From a virus: a DNA stretch of 22,230 nt. Below, piece after piece: positions 21,505 through 22,230 of this stretch. A program made the translations under genes and the position numbers. Each line of letters begins with the position of its first letter. Within the stretch, counting starts at the first letter, position 1. The stretch lies in the IMG/VR virus record IMGVR_UViG_3300005580_000026, positions 1 through 22,230 of that record. The stretch is one strand, 5' to 3'. The notes beneath the pieces were generated by a model, which worked only from the letters and a program-made list of their open reading frames with translations, was not told the origin of the DNA and did not search any database.

Positions 21505-22229
21505 ACATCTTTGATAACTATTCGGTTTAATGTTTCATCAAAACACTGTATTCCAACATAAACACCATCCGTTGTATACCACTTGTAACCTTTGTTATAA
21601 AAGTCAAATTGTTTGGCCTCCTCCAAAGTGTAACCCTTAGATGTGTAACCATTAGGCGGTTCGGTTTTTAAAAGTTTCTCAACGTATTCTGCCTGAGCTT
21701 TTTTTTGTTCATCGTCATCTCTTCTTTTTAATTCTCCGGGAGGAAGAACCATAACGGGAGCGGATACAGTTTTCGTTGCCGGAGTCGGAACCTCGACGGG
21801 TGCAGCGATGGACGGTGTGGGCGTGATTTGTGGGGGTGGGGTAGGTTCTACAGCAGGTTCTACAGCAGGTTCAGTTGGTTCAGATTGAACGGGTTTTGTT
21901 TCCGGAGCGGTCTTATCTACAAAATCTACATTTGGCTGTTGTTTCTTTGGGTTAATCTCAAAATGAGTCCCTCTCTCAATCGCTTTCTGTTTATATTCTG
22001 ATGTTGGGAATGTCACCAAAATACCGTTTACGTTATAAGCTTGTCTCTCAGGATATTTACCCTCGACCATTCTATTACGAGCGGTTACAGCTTCCTCTAT
22101 ATCAGCACCCATATTTTCTAGATATTCTTGAAATATATCTAAATGTTGGTTGTTTTCTATTCTAAAAATACCATCGGAGATTCGTTCATCCAATGACAGC
22201 TTATTTAAAAATTTTTCTATTAATTTCAT
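21501..22229 (-). CDS. Pro/Glu-rich linker protein with conserved N-terminal domain (242 aa; start at window edge)
   Basis: The first ~95 residues (starts MKLIEKFLNKLSLDERISDG) are a compact domain: ISDGIFRIENNQHLDIFQEY, AVTARNRMVEGKYPERQAYN and GILVTFPTSEYKQKAIERGT. This type of domain occurs in uncharacterised phage and bacterial proteins. Residues ~105-165 are a Pro/Glu/Thr/Val linker with AVEP duplicated by a 12-bp tandem repeat (21843-21866). The C-terminus (from ~175) is a small domain with a KGYTLEEAKQFDFYNKGYKW and YVGIQCFDE. The two-domain-plus-linker design suggests a tether, perhaps structural. The ATG is one base from the window end, so the gene could start further upstream. Function unknown. 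Confidence 0.72.
   Translation of the reverse strand: MKLIEKFLNKLSLDERISDGIFRIENNQHLDIFQEYLENMGADIEEAVTARNRMVEGKYPERQAYNVNGILVTFPTSEYKQKAIERGTHFEINPKKQQPNVDFVDKTAPETKPVQSEPTEPAVEPAVEPTPPPQITPTPSIAAPVEVPTPATKTVSAPVMVLPPGELKRRDDDEQKKAQAEYVEKLLKTEPPNGYTSKGYTLEEAKQFDFYNKGYKWYTTDGVYVGIQCFDETLNRIVIKDV
21843..21866 (+). repeat. 12-bp tandem repeat in the Pro/Glu linker
   Basis: AGGTTCTACAGC occurs twice, with a partial third copy following. It encodes the repeated AVEP of the linker on the minus strand. In-frame slippage in a disordered linker. Confidence 0.7.
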
Positions 22230-22230
22230 A

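Noticed and set aside
1-22230. CRISPR array, insertion sequence, attachment site or homing endonuclease
   Set aside because: I saw no regularly spaced repeats, no transposase or integrase, no terminal inverted repeats and no HNH or GIY-YIG gene; the only repeats are short tandem duplications.

Overview
The window looks like part of the genome of a large, AT-rich, T4-related tailed phage (Caudoviricetes), possibly assembled from an environmental sample. It carries recognisable T4-type replication and recombination proteins: a gp32-like ssDNA-binding protein, a UvsX/RecA recombinase, an RNase H/FEN-type 5'-3' exonuclease, a gp41/DnaB-like helicase, a gp62-like clamp-loader small subunit, a gp1-like dNMP kinase and a dUTPase. 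All genes but one lie on the minus strand. They are tightly packed, often with overlapping stops and starts, and several transcription units end in clear hairpin/T-run terminators. Shine-Dalgarno sequences are nearly absent: most starts sit in an A/T-rich context such as AAATATG or AAATTATG. This resembles initiation in Bacteroidota, but several good TTGACA/TATAGT-like promoters are also present, so I do not assign a host.

Layout in the direction of transcription, right to left. 22229-21112: a Pro/Glu-linker protein and a small conserved phage protein. 20965-17830: ssDNA-binding protein, terminator, UvsX/RecA, 5'-3' exonuclease, terminator. 17697-17464: a small helical ORF. 17454-16708: the only plus-strand gene, a conserved family of unknown function. 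16571-15195: replicative helicase and terminator. 15070-12894: a membrane-anchored PAS protein, a Mom-like putative DNA-modification acyltransferase, a Lys-rich protein with linear repeats, terminator. 12792-9748: a MoxR/CobS-type AAA+ ATPase and its partner, a zinc-peptidase-like plus VWA (CobT-like) protein. 9688-9284: a winged-helix-like small protein with its own strong promoter and terminator. 9137-7520: a DUF4338 (DruA-related) protein and a hypothetical. 7452-7240: a small basic protein behind a leader hairpin and before a terminator. 7194-3737: a small membrane protein, gp62-like clamp-loader subunit, dNMP kinase, a second DUF4338 protein and a glycosyltransferase. 3684-1: an RHH regulator missed by length cut-offs, a 61-aa coiled-coil protein, a glycosyltransferase split into two ORFs, dUTPase, and a further glycosyltransferase that runs off the window.

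Together this is a nucleotide-metabolism, replication and recombination region mixed with accessory genes that probably act at the phage-host interface. These are a Mom-like modification enzyme, several glycosyltransferases (DNA or surface-glycan targets), two divergent relatives of the Druantia protein DruA, a MoxR-VWA chaperone/peptidase pair and a PAS sensor-like membrane protein. The most interesting points are the pair of DruA relatives, the phage MoxR-VWA pair, the Mom-like enzyme beside glycosyltransferases, the split glycosyltransferase, very short mRNA leaders, a possible gp32-style leader structure and a recurrent CTACTTAT motif upstream of three transcription units.
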